A stretch of 64,000 bases of DNA, taken from contig NZ_VTSR01000006.1 of NCBI RefSeq assembly GCF_008329715.1, positions 186,001 to 250,000 of the forward strand, read 5' to 3'. The stretch comes from Gimesia chilikensis (GTDB lineage: Bacteria > Planctomycetota > Planctomycetia > Planctomycetales > Planctomycetaceae). A program made the translations under genes and the position numbers. Each line of letters begins with the position of its first letter. Positions within the stretch are counted from its first letter, which is position 1. This document shows, piece by piece, positions 26,261-34,199 of the stretch. The notes beneath the pieces were generated by a model. The model worked only from the letters and a program-made list of their open reading frames with translations, was not told the DNA's origin and ran no database searches.

Positions 26261-26525
26261 GATTATACTTTCTCTAGCAATGGTAGCGGTTCTGCGTTGT
26301 CAACAATTTTGAACGAAGTGTTTCTATTCTACTACCTGTAACTGTTCTTTCGATGTCAGCGTTCAGCTGAAACAGGAAGAAGAAGAAATTTGAGATTACG
26401 CTTGACGTTGGGCCAAAGTTGGACGATCCTAGATCATAAAGTACTTAGATCCCCTATCTTGCAGAACGTGTACACACGGCCTGCAAATCGAACCGTCAAA
26501 TATCAGTGCCAATCGGAGAGCGTCC
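26261..26525. other. Divergent promoter region, fpg and DUF1598-type gene
   Basis: 265 AT-rich bases. A possible plus-strand promoter is TTGGAC, 17 bases, TACTTA at about 26418-26446. I list it only as a candidate. Confidence 0.3.
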
Positions 26526-28415
26526 ATGCGCCCTAAAAACCCTCGAGTCGGCTCCAGTGTTGTTTCAGTTCTGGCAACCATCGCCTGTTTATCAATCGTA
26601 CTGGCAGTCACGTTTTATCTGGTGAACCGCCAGCCTCAAGTTACCGTGGAAAAAGTGGAGGAGCAAATTCAGACTCCTGCAGAAACCCCACTGGTCATGG
26701 AAGAACAACAGGAAGAAGTTGTGGTTGTGCCGGAACAAACTCCTGAACCGGTTCAGGAAACTCCGCGAGTCACTCCTGAAGAAATGGTCGCCGCTCAACT
26801 GGCTGCCGGCGAATTTGGTCAGGCGATTGAAACCGCAGAGACCGTCGCTGACCTGAATGAACGCACCATGCTGCTGAAGATGGTTGTCAAAGCCCAGATG
26901 GATTCCGGCGACTTTGTTGCTGCCCTGGGAACGATCAACCGGATCCCGCTGGCTGAAGCCCGCTCTCAAGCAATGAGCGAACGGGCCCAGGCCATGTCAC
27001 TGGCCGGGGGTTCTCAGCTGGCCGACTTCACCGAACTGATTCAGCTGATTCAGACACAGACTTCTGGTCTCTGGTCAGACACCGGGGAAGGTGACGGGGA
27101 AATCAGTCAGTTTTCCAGTGGGGTCAAAGTCGATCCTAACGGACTGCTGCATCAGATCAGCCAGCAGGAACGCAACGGACAGCTGGCAGCTCTGGGCATC
27201 AAAGCCCGTCAGGCTAACCTGAATCAGAACGTCGCTCAGAACAGCCAGCTGCGTCTGGTTTCACTGACACGTTTGGAACAGCAGGTAGAGCAGTTAATCG
27301 AAGAAGGTCGTTCACCGGTCGAAACCATGAAAATGCTCGCCGGTCTGACCAAAGTTCAATACATCTTTGTTTACCCGGAAGAGAACGAAGTCGTGATCGC
27401 CGGTCCGGCTGAAGCCTGGATCTACAACGAGCAGGGCCAGGCAGTGGGTGTTGAAAGCGGACGCCCCGTGCTGCAGCTGGACGACCTCGTCACCGTATTA
27501 CGGACCTTCTCTGATCAGGGTGAAAAAATCTTCGGCTGTTCTTTCGATCCCCGTCCTGAAGGACTGGCCCGTGTGAAAGAATTCGTCGCTCAGTCTAATG
27601 CCCGTGGACCGCTGCACGCTGGTGGCGGTGTTCGGAACTGGACCCGTCAGCTGAAAGACAAACTGGGCGTCCAGGACATCACCCAGTACGGTGTGCCTGA
27701 CACTTCCCGTGTGGCTCGTGTTCTGATCGAAGCCGACTACCGGATGAAAATGATCGGGATCGGCAAACTGGACGCTGGTGCGAACATCCCCAGCTACTTC
27801 GATCTGCTGGCCAAAGAAAACTCACAGTCGGCTCAGAAGCTGGAAGCACTTCGCTGGTGGTTGACCATGAAGTACGATTCCGTACTGCACAACCCACAGC
27901 GGACCGCCTTCGAGCTGGTTGGCTCTTCAGTTCTCTGTCAGTCTGAAAACCAGATCGTGACCAAAGAAGGTCAGCGTCTGCAGACCGGTCAGGCCGAAAA
28001 GCTGAACCGCGAATTCGCTGCGAACTTCACAAAACATTATCAGGAACTGGCCCAGAAAGATCTGGTTTACGCCGACCTGCAGAACATTTTCGATCTGGCC
28101 CTGGTCGCTGCCCTGATGCAGAACGAGCAGCTGGCTGACCGTGCCGGTTGGGAAATGAATGCCTTCGCTGCGAACGGCATGTATCGTCCCGCTGAGTACA
28201 AACCTGCTCACACAGTCGAGACGGTCGTCAATCACCGGGTCTACAACGGCAAAGACGTTGTGGTTCAGGTAGCCGGCGGTGTTCGCGTCGATACGGCATC
28301 GGTCGTCAAGAACCAGAACAACCTGAAGGTCTCTCCCGAAGTGGGAGCCGTCTCCACCAAATCACAGGCCCCGGCTCTGCCCGTCGGTCGCTGGTGGTGG
28401 GATCTGGCTAACTAA
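26526..28415 (+). CDS. Planctomycete conserved protein, probably DUF1598 family, membrane-anchored
   Basis: 629 residues. A signal anchor (about 13-32) is followed by a Glu/Gln/Pro-rich linker (about 40-85), then an alpha-helical stretch resembling TPR-like repeats (about 85-150). The conserved globular part runs from about 240 to 600, with VEQLIEEGRSPVETMKMLAGL, GGGVRNWTRQLKDKLGVQD and a C-terminal GRWWWDLAN. I recognise this pattern from planctomycete DUF1598 proteins, though from memory. Function unknown. Codon use is unusually biased and the gene ends at a strong terminator, which suggests high expression; that is inference. Confidence 0.7.
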   Translation: MRPKNPRVGSSVVSVLATIACLSIVLAVTFYLVNRQPQVTVEKVEEQIQTPAETPLVMEEQQEEVVVVPEQTPEPVQETPRVTPEEMVAAQLAAGEFGQAIETAETVADLNERTMLLKMVVKAQMDSGDFVAALGTINRIPLAEARSQAMSERAQAMSLAGGSQLADFTELIQLIQTQTSGLWSDTGEGDGEISQFSSGVKVDPNGLLHQISQQERNGQLAALGIKARQANLNQNVAQNSQLRLVSLTRLEQQVEQLIEEGRSPVETMKMLAGLTKVQYIFVYPEENEVVIAGPAEAWIYNEQGQAVGVESGRPVLQLDDLVTVLRTFSDQGEKIFGCSFDPRPEGLARVKEFVAQSNARGPLHAGGGVRNWTRQLKDKLGVQDITQYGVPDTSRVARVLIEADYRMKMIGIGKLDAGANIPSYFDLLAKENSQSAQKLEALRWWLTMKYDSVLHNPQRTAFELVGSSVLCQSENQIVTKEGQRLQTGQAEKLNREFAANFTKHYQELAQKDLVYADLQNIFDLALVAALMQNEQLADRAGWEMNAFAANGMYRPAEYKPAHTVETVVNHRVYNGKDVVVQVAGGVRVDTASVVKNQNNLKVSPEVGAVSTKSQAPALPVGRWWWDLAN

Positions 28416-28440
28416 GCCCGGACTATCATAGTTGAAATAA

Positions 28441-28475
28441 AAAAACCGCGGTCTGGAAACAGACCGCGGTTTTTC
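28441..28475. terminator. Bidirectional intrinsic terminator
   Basis: Perfect 10-bp GC-rich stem (28446-28455 with 28460-28469) around a GAAA tetraloop, preceded by an A-run and followed by a T-run, so it works in both directions. It lies between the converging DUF1598-type and sulfatase genes. Confidence 0.93.
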
Positions 28476-28496
28476 TTTTGCCTGGTACTCAACTCT

Positions 28497-29918
28497 TTAT
28501 TTCACGTATCCCTTAATGCCGACCGGCTTGAGGGTCTGCGGGAAATCACGGGGTGCCGTGTGAGCCTGTTGCATGGCTTCGGTCATCTGTTTGACCTGCT
28601 CCGGATTCTGACTGGCGAGGTCCTTCGTCTCGCCGACATCCTGTTTCAGATTGTAGAGTTCAATCGGCCGGTTCATCCGGTTCTGAACTGCTTTCCAGTC
28701 TCCCATCCGCAGTGCCCGGGAACGAATCTGGCCTTTGGTGTATTCCCAGTAAAGGTAATCATGCTTTTTCTGAGTTCCCTTCCCGAGCAGGGTCGGCACA
28801 AAAGAGATGCCGTCGATATCGACTCCGTCGGGAACATTGGTGCCTGCGACCTGCGCGAACGTCGGCAGGATATCCCAGAAACCGATCTGCAGATCGGAAG
28901 TGGTCCCCGGGGCAATCTTACCGGGCCAGCTGGCAATGAAAGGCACCCGCAGGCCGCCTTCATACATGGTTCCCTTGTGTCCCTTGAGGGGCGCATTACC
29001 GTGGAAGAAATCGGTCATCTCCTTCCAGTTGCCCCCCTGCCCTCCGTTGTCTGAGGTGAAAATCAGCAGTGTATTATCGCGGATGCCCAGTTGCTCCAGC
29101 AGCGTGACAATGTCGCCCACATGATCATCGAGTCGAGAGACCATGCCGGCGAAGGTGGTCAGGCCATCTTCAGAACCGATGTAACCAGGGCGTGGATCCT
29201 GAATATCCTGCCTGGGGAATTTTCCCTTGTAGGGGCGTTCGGATTCCTCGGGCACCACCAGTTCCACGTGAGGCAGGATGTAAGGCAGGTAAGCGAAGAA
29301 GGGCTGATCCTTGTTTTTGCGGATGAATGACTTGGCGTCGTCGTGAATCAGGTCATGGATGTAGGTACCCCGCCCGCCGTTTTCGTTCTCGGGCAGCATG
29401 ACCTTGTCGTCATTCCGCCAGATCCAGTAAGGATAGTAAAAGTGAGCATGCACCTGCAGGAGCTGACCGGTAAACTGATCGAAGCCCTGCTGTGTCGGTC
29501 GGCCGGGGGTGCCTTCATAGCCCAGTCCCCATTTGCCGAAACAGCCTGTGGCGTAGCCGGCTGATTTCAGCACTTCGGCGACGGTTTTGTCTTCTTCGTA
29601 GAGCAGCTGATTCAGATCATTGGCGCGAACCGCGGTATGCCCGGTATGCTGACCGGTCATCAGCACACTGCGTGAAGGCTGGCAGACCATGCTGCCCGCG
29701 TAAGCCTGGGTGAACTTCATCCCGTCTGCTGCCAGCTGATCAATGTGCGGCGTTTTGATTTTCGTCTGGCCGTAACAGCCGACTTCCGCATACCCCAGAT
29801 CGTCTGCCATGATGAAAATGATATTCGGTTTCTGCTGATCAGCGGCGCGGGTGACCGTGGTCAGAAACAGATTCAGACAGCTCAAAACTGTCAGCAGTAC
29901 TAAACAACGTCGAAGCAT
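28497..29918 (-). CDS. Secreted sulfatase (arylsulfatase A-like)
   Basis: Removes sulfate esters, probably from sulfated polysaccharides. 473 residues with a signal peptide (about 1-25). The formylglycine motif is CQPSRSVLMTG (Cys79), modified to the catalytic aldehyde by a sulfatase-modifying enzyme encoded elsewhere. Metal-binding Asp pair at FIMADDLGYAEVG (about 39-40) and the second metal site at FTSDNGG. GMKFTQAYAGS precedes the motif as usual for the family. Solitary gene, ending at the shared bidirectional terminator. The substrate is not determinable; planctomycetes carry many such paralogues. Confidence 0.93.
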   Translation of the reverse strand: MLRRCLVLLTVLSCLNLFLTTVTRAADQQKPNIIFIMADDLGYAEVGCYGQTKIKTPHIDQLAADGMKFTQAYAGSMVCQPSRSVLMTGQHTGHTAVRANDLNQLLYEEDKTVAEVLKSAGYATGCFGKWGLGYEGTPGRPTQQGFDQFTGQLLQVHAHFYYPYWIWRNDDKVMLPENENGGRGTYIHDLIHDDAKSFIRKNKDQPFFAYLPYILPHVELVVPEESERPYKGKFPRQDIQDPRPGYIGSEDGLTTFAGMVSRLDDHVGDIVTLLEQLGIRDNTLLIFTSDNGGQGGNWKEMTDFFHGNAPLKGHKGTMYEGGLRVPFIASWPGKIAPGTTSDLQIGFWDILPTFAQVAGTNVPDGVDIDGISFVPTLLGKGTQKKHDYLYWEYTKGQIRSRALRMGDWKAVQNRMNRPIELYNLKQDVGETKDLASQNPEQVKQMTEAMQQAHTAPRDFPQTLKPVGIKGYVK

Positions 29919-30021
29919 TATGCCATTCCCTTTCGAATGTGTGGATTTGGTTTGTTTTTGAAAGATTTACATGTGTTAAATGTTTTGAAAACTCAAATTG
30001 AAAAAACGCTTTGAATTGGTC

Positions 30022-30050
30022 TTGACCGATTCCGGGGGAACTTCTATTCT
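30022..30050 (+). promoter_or_regulatory. Predicted sigma-70 promoter of the small-RNA candidate
   Basis: TTGACC (30022-30027), a 17-base spacer, and TATTCT (30045-30050). Both hexamers match consensus at four or more positions and the spacing is ideal. No recognised protein gene follows on this strand. Confidence 0.55.
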
Positions 30051-30075
30051 CCCCGCACCATTAACGTTCAAGTTA

Positions 30076-30177
30076 ATGAAAACAATTTCAAGAAGACAAT
30101 TCCTGTTACCATCACACCTCAGAATGACAGTTATCATTCTCTGTTTCAACCTTCAAGCAAATACCGGTGTTCGTTGA
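30076..30177 (+). CDS. Possible 33-residue peptide inside the small-RNA candidate
   Basis: ATG at 30076 to TGA at 30177. The peptide starts MKTISRRQFLL and has a hydrophobic middle (MTVIILCFN), somewhat like a truncated signal sequence. No Shine-Dalgarno sequence precedes it, and the stop lies at the start of the 30172-30197 hairpin, as in some leader peptides. It may equally be chance. Confidence 0.2.
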   Translation: MKTISRRQFLLPSHLRMTVIILCFNLQANTGVR

Positions 30178-30198
30178 GTGATTTCATTCACTCAACGG

Positions 30199-30246
30199 AA
30201 AGATCGAATGCCCGAGGCACGGACGCTGAGGCATCGATCTTTTTTG
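30199..30246 (+). terminator. Intrinsic terminator of the small-RNA candidate
   Basis: Stem of about 13 bp with one bulged A (30207), formed by 30199-30212 and 30230-30242, with a T-run at 30239-30245 on the plus strand. No T-run on the minus strand. Confidence 0.7.
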
Positions 30247-30314
30247 AAGTCACTCCAGACTGATACCTGCCAGACCGTGAATAACAGGATGAAAATTTAA
30301 GGCGAACAATCGCC

Positions 30315-30369
30315 TCCCGGAAGTGGTGCATGTCCTTCCCCCCCTGGGCTACTGCTTCCGGGAATTTTT
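30315..30369 (+). terminator. Second plus-strand terminator
   Basis: Perfect 9-bp stem TCCCGGAAG (30315-30323) with CTTCCGGGA (30355-30363), a 31-base loop, then ATTTTTA. It is preceded by a small GGCGA/TCGCC hairpin (30301-30314). Confidence 0.55.
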
Positions 30370-30375
30370 ATGCGC

Positions 30376-30421
30376 AAAGGCCCGTCTCGTTGAGGAACTC
30401 ACGAGACGGGCCTTTGTTTTT
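30376..30421 (+). terminator. Third plus-strand terminator, downstream of glgC on the other strand
   Basis: Perfect 15-bp stem (30376-30390 with 30401-30415) and a 10-base loop, followed by GTTTTT on the plus strand. On the minus strand only TTT from the stem itself follows, so use by glgC is possible but weaker. Confidence 0.75.
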
Positions 30422-30441
30422 GCATGCGTTCTGGATCAGTT

Positions 30442-31677
30442 TCAACCCTCTTCAGGGAAACCATCCATCTTGCCGATCACGACGATCCCGGATTCAGAGA
30501 CAGTAAAACCCCGTTTTTTATCCTGCTCGAGGTCATAGCCGATCTCGCAGCCTTTGGGGATCGAAACCCCTTTATCGATGATCGCATTCCGGATCTTGGC
30601 ATGTCGCCCGACGTTCACGCCGGAGAAGAGAATCGAATTATCGACCTCGGCCCAGCTGTTGACGCGGACATTCGAGGAAATGATGGACTGGCTCACGCGG
30701 CCACCGGAAATGATCGACCCCGGACAGACCATACTGTCGACCGCCTGCCCGACGCGGGGCTTGGAACCTTCGCTCTGGGCGAAGACGAACTTCGGTGGTG
30801 GATCGGGTGCCTGGTACGAGCGAATCGGCCAGGTGTTATCGTAGAGGTTCAGCTGCGGATGCACGGAGACCAGGTCCATATTGGCTTCATAGTAAGCGTC
30901 AATGGTTCCTACGTCCCGCCAGTAATAGCCGTCGCCGGTGTTCTTATCCTGGAAGGGATAGGCACGGATCAGGTGGTCATCAATGATCGAGGGAATGATG
31001 TTCTTACCAAAATCGTGCGCGCTGTCGAGCTGAGTAGCATCGTAGCAGAGGCGTTCAAACAGGAAATTGGTGTTGAAGACATAAATCCCCATCGAAGCCA
31101 GACTCTTATCCGGGTGCGTCGGCATCGGGGCGGGGGAAGCGGGTTTTTCTTCGAACTTGACGACCCGCATGTCATCGTCGACTCCCATGACGCCGAACTG
31201 GGTTGCTTCGATGCGGTCCACGGGAATACACCCGATAGTGACTTCGGCCCCTGATTCACGGTGATCATTGATCAGTTTTGAGTAATCCATTTTATAAATG
31301 TGATCGCCGGAGAGAATCAGAATGTAATCGGAGCGGGCGCGTTCGATGGTATAGATATTCTGATAGACGGCGTCAGCGGTTCCCTGGTACCACTGTTCGT
31401 CAATTCGCTGCTGGGGAGGCAGGACATCGATGAACTCATTGAGCTCCCGGCAGAGGAATCGCCAGCCCAGGTTAATATGACGGTCGAGACTGGCTGCCTT
31501 GTACTGGGTCAGAATCAGAACCCGCCGCAGTCCACTGTTGATACAGTTGGAAAGGGTAAAATCGATAATCCGGTAACCGCCTCCAAACGGTACCGCAGGT
31601 TTCGCCCGATCCCGGGTGAGAGGCTCAAGACGCGATCCCTTGCCTCCTGCCAGTATCAATGCCAGGACATTCCGCAT
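30442..31677 (-). CDS. glgC: Glucose-1-phosphate adenylyltransferase
   Basis: Makes ADP-glucose from ATP and glucose-1-phosphate, the committed step of bacterial glycogen synthesis, supplying GlgA. 411 residues, close to the family norm. The N-terminal nucleotidyltransferase has ALILAGGKGSRLEPLT (about 7-22), KPAVPFGG, the GDHIYKMDY metal/sugar-phosphate site (about 124-132) and FEEKP. The C-terminal third is a left-handed beta-helix of hexapeptide type, used for allosteric control. Solitary, far from glgA. Its 3' end is 26 bases from a 15-bp hairpin. Confidence 0.95.
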   Translation of the reverse strand: MRNVLALILAGGKGSRLEPLTRDRAKPAVPFGGGYRIIDFTLSNCINSGLRRVLILTQYKAASLDRHINLGWRFLCRELNEFIDVLPPQQRIDEQWYQGTADAVYQNIYTIERARSDYILILSGDHIYKMDYSKLINDHRESGAEVTIGCIPVDRIEATQFGVMGVDDDMRVVKFEEKPASPAPMPTHPDKSLASMGIYVFNTNFLFERLCYDATQLDSAHDFGKNIIPSIIDDHLIRAYPFQDKNTGDGYYWRDVGTIDAYYEANMDLVSVHPQLNLYDNTWPIRSYQAPDPPPKFVFAQSEGSKPRVGQAVDSMVCPGSIISGGRVSQSIISSNVRVNSWAEVDNSILFSGVNVGRHAKIRNAIIDKGVSIPKGCEIGYDLEQDKKRGFTVSESGIVVIGKMDGFPEEG

Positions 31678-31994
31678 AGCTATTCCTCCTGAATATGGAA
31701 CAAGGGTAAGCGAAGGCTCCCTCGCTCCATTAAATGATTCTGATGATGACTCAGCCTATGTTGTATCATCCTCTGCACACGAAAGGAATTCTAAAAAACT
31801 CTGTTTTGCAGAAGTTCAATTTTCTTCAGGAAGTTTCGCATTGTCAGAGTGTCAAGTTGACGCGTCTGACATTTCAGAACTGTAACTTAATGAACTTCAG
31901 ACAGATCTCACGCTTGCGGCTTCTCTCCCGGAATCGATCGATTTATAATTTCGCGTGTTCGACTCTCACCTTCCAGATTGCGGAGAATGCATCC
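31678..31994. other. Divergent promoter region, glgC and a methyltransferase
   Basis: About 317 AT-rich bases. It contains an imperfect inverted repeat at 31843-31870 (GTCAGAGTGTCAA and TTGACGCGTCTGAC) that could be an operator. No separate gene recognised; the methyltransferase frame extends into it, but that part is unlike any protein of the family. Confidence 0.4.
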
Positions 31995-32657
31995 ATGAGC
32001 ACCACTGACGAAAAACTCACCAAGTCCTTCTACGATCGCATCAGCCATTCTTATGACGCGCTCGCCGATTCCAACGAGCACGTGGCGCGTGAAAAAGGGT
32101 TGGCAGCCCTGGCTGTTTCTGAGGGAGAGACAGTACTCGAAATCGGGTACGGCACCGGCCATTCGCTGGTCGCTTTGGCAGAAGCAGTGGGAGAGAGTGG
32201 CCAGGTTTGCGGGGTAGATATTTCCGATGGCATGCAGAAAGTCTCGGAAAAACGCGTGGCCGAGGCAGGTCTGGCTGATCGGGTTAAACTGTCGGTCGCC
32301 AATACACCTCCGCTGCCTTTCGATGACAACACCTTCGATGCAGTCAGCATGAGCTTTACCTTGGAACTGTTCCCGCTGGAAACCATTCCGGAGGTGCTGA
32401 AAGAAATCCGCCGGGTCCTGAAACCGGGAGGACGTCTGGGAGTGGTCTCAATGGCTCTCACTCAGGAAGGGGAAAAAGACAGTTTCCTCGAGAAGACCTA
32501 CAAATGGATGCACCAGCACTTCCCGCACATCGTGGACTGCCAGCCGATTAACGCCGTCGGCTTTCTGAAAGAGGCCGGCTTCGAAATCAAGGATGAAAAC
32601 AACCTTGAAATCTGGACCATGCCGGTCGCAGCACTGGTTGGCGTTTCCCCAGCCTGA
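31995..32657 (+). CDS. Class I SAM-dependent methyltransferase (UbiE/Methyltransf_11-like)
   Basis: 220 residues. Motif I VLEIGYGTGHSLVALAEAV (about 45-63) binds SAM, motif II/III is VCGVDISDGMQ, and VANTPPLPFDDNTFDAVSMSFTLE is the acidic loop. RRVLKPGGRLGVVSM follows. The fold and the N-terminal FYDRISHSYDALAD are like UbiE/MenG and related small-molecule methyltransferases; the substrate is unknown. I chose the ATG at 31995; the same frame is open for another 87 codons upstream, but that stretch is intergenic in character. Solitary. Confidence 0.82.
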   Translation: MSTTDEKLTKSFYDRISHSYDALADSNEHVAREKGLAALAVSEGETVLEIGYGTGHSLVALAEAVGESGQVCGVDISDGMQKVSEKRVAEAGLADRVKLSVANTPPLPFDDNTFDAVSMSFTLELFPLETIPEVLKEIRRVLKPGGRLGVVSMALTQEGEKDSFLEKTYKWMHQHFPHIVDCQPINAVGFLKEAGFEIKDENNLEIWTMPVAALVGVSPA

Positions 32658-32792
32658 TTGAGCGGGGTCGGGCCGTTCCCGCTGCAGGGTGTTTTTGCTG
32701 GCGAGGCGGGTACGTATTTCGTAAGATATCAGTCTAACCCAATACGACCCGCCCGGAAGTTACATTCACGCCTTGCAGACTGGAACCTCAAC

Positions 32793-34151
32793 ATGAAATC
32801 ACGCGCTTACACTTCGGCATTTGCCCTCTTCTGTTTTGTCGTCAGCTCGGTTCTACCTGTGCTCGCTGAAGAGAAACAGGGTCCACTGGAATTACCGCGG
32901 GTCGAGGCGTCCTACCATCGGCCCTATTATTCGACCACGTACGAGCAACCAGAGAATCCCGCAGAAGGACAGCTGCAGATCGGCGTGACGTACACGCTCT
33001 GGATTCCCGAGGGACTCAAGCAGGTCCGCGGGATCATCGTACATCAGCACGGCTGTGGTGAAGGGTCCTGCAAGGGGAGTGTCACCGCGGCTCATGACCT
33101 GCACTGGCAGGAACTGGCCCGCCGCAACGGGTGTGCCCTGTTGGGACCAAGCTTCCACCAGGTACAGGCGCAGAACTGCCGCCTGTGGTGTGATCCGCGA
33201 AACGGGTCCAGCCAGGTCTTCACCGACTCACTTAAGAAGCTGGCGGAGCTTTCCGGTCATCCCGAAGTTGCGACGGCTCCCTGGTGTCTCTGGGGCCATT
33301 CGGGGGGCGGATTCTGGTCGAGCCTGATGCAGATGCAGTATCCCGAACGGATTGTCGCGATCTGGTTCCAGTCTGGTACCGCCTTTGGATACTGGACGAA
33401 GGGTGAGATTGAAGCTCCCACGATTCCCGCAGCAGCGATGCAGATTCCAATGATGGCTAACCCGGGGTTCAAAGAGAAAGGTCACGAACGGTTCCGCCGC
33501 GCCTGGGATGGCAGCCTGGCGATGTTCAAAGCCTATCGTGCCAAAGGGGCTCCCATCGGCTTTGCCCCGGATCCCCAGACGGGACACGAAACCGGGGACT
33601 CTCGCTACCTGGCAATCCCCTTCTTCGACGCCTGCCTCAAGCTGCGGCTTCCGGACCAGGTGGGATCGCCGTTGAAAAAAGTGAATGTAGAACAAGGCTG
33701 GCTGGCACCGTTGAACAGCCAAGAGACGCCGGTTCCCTTTGATCAATATTCCGGCGATAAAGCAACTGCGGTCTGGCTGCCCAATCAAACCGTCGCGCTG
33801 GCCTGGCTCGACTTTGTGAAAACCGGTGCTGTCGGAGATCAGACACCCCCGCCGGCACCGACCAACGTCAAAGTCAACGCGAAGACCGGCACGATCACCT
33901 GGAACGCGGGTATGGATTTTGAAAGCGGTCTGCAACAATTTCTGGTTCAACGCGATGGAAAGACCATCGGACAGGTTCCCGAAAAACCAACCAATCGCTT
34001 CGGTCGCCCGCTGTTTCAGAACATGAGCTACGGCGATACTCCCGTACTGCCGCTACTGAAGTTTCAGTTCGTGGATAAAACCGCTGAACCGGGGCAGGCG
34101 CATCAGTATGAGGTGATCTCCGTCAACACGGCGGGGCTGAAATCCGAGTAA
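32793..34151 (+). CDS. Secreted alpha/beta hydrolase with C-terminal fibronectin III-like domain
   Basis: 452 residues from the ATG at 32793, which begins a clean signal peptide (about 1-24, ending PVLAEE). The hydrolase domain has the oxyanion-side VHQHGCGEG and the nucleophile elbow GHSGGGFWSSL (Ser about 170), with DPQTGHETGD as the probable His region. The last 80 residues (PPPAPTNVKVNAKTGTITW) resemble a type III fibronectin repeat. Substrate unknown; probably an esterase or peptidase-like enzyme acting outside the cytoplasm. The longer frame starting at 32658 has no signal-like N-terminus. Confidence 0.75.
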   Translation: MKSRAYTSAFALFCFVVSSVLPVLAEEKQGPLELPRVEASYHRPYYSTTYEQPENPAEGQLQIGVTYTLWIPEGLKQVRGIIVHQHGCGEGSCKGSVTAAHDLHWQELARRNGCALLGPSFHQVQAQNCRLWCDPRNGSSQVFTDSLKKLAELSGHPEVATAPWCLWGHSGGGFWSSLMQMQYPERIVAIWFQSGTAFGYWTKGEIEAPTIPAAAMQIPMMANPGFKEKGHERFRRAWDGSLAMFKAYRAKGAPIGFAPDPQTGHETGDSRYLAIPFFDACLKLRLPDQVGSPLKKVNVEQGWLAPLNSQETPVPFDQYSGDKATAVWLPNQTVALAWLDFVKTGAVGDQTPPPAPTNVKVNAKTGTITWNAGMDFESGLQQFLVQRDGKTIGQVPEKPTNRFGRPLFQNMSYGDTPVLPLLKFQFVDKTAEPGQAHQYEVISVNTAGLKSE

Positions 34152-34199
34152 GCGTAACAGCTATCAGTTGGAGCGGCTGAGTAATCAGCGCCCTGTCAC

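Larger units (their letters stand above)
30057..30246 (+). ncRNA. Candidate small RNA with own promoter and terminator
   Basis: Expected transcript of about 190 nt, starting roughly 7 bases after the -10 box. It opens with a hairpin (CATTAAC and GTTAATG, 30059-30078). It also contains a 9-bp hairpin (30172-30180 with 30189-30197) and ends in a terminator hairpin (30199-30242) followed by Ts. The structure does not match 6S RNA, tmRNA, RNase P or SRP RNA as far as I can see. A short frame inside (30076-30177) leaves open that it is a leader or dual-function RNA. Confidence 0.45.
29919..30441. other. Gene-poor, hairpin-rich region with plus-strand promoter and three plus-strand terminators
   Basis: About 520 bases between the sulfatase start and the glgC stop, both minus-strand genes. 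It contains a good plus-strand promoter (30022-30050), a possible 33-residue frame (30076-30177), and three terminator-type hairpins whose T-runs all face the plus direction. Listed separately below. Confidence 0.7.

Noticed and set aside
31734-31994. 87-codon upstream extension of the methyltransferase frame
   Set aside because: The added residues have no family similarity and the frame passes through AT-rich intergenic sequence; the family start is at 31995.
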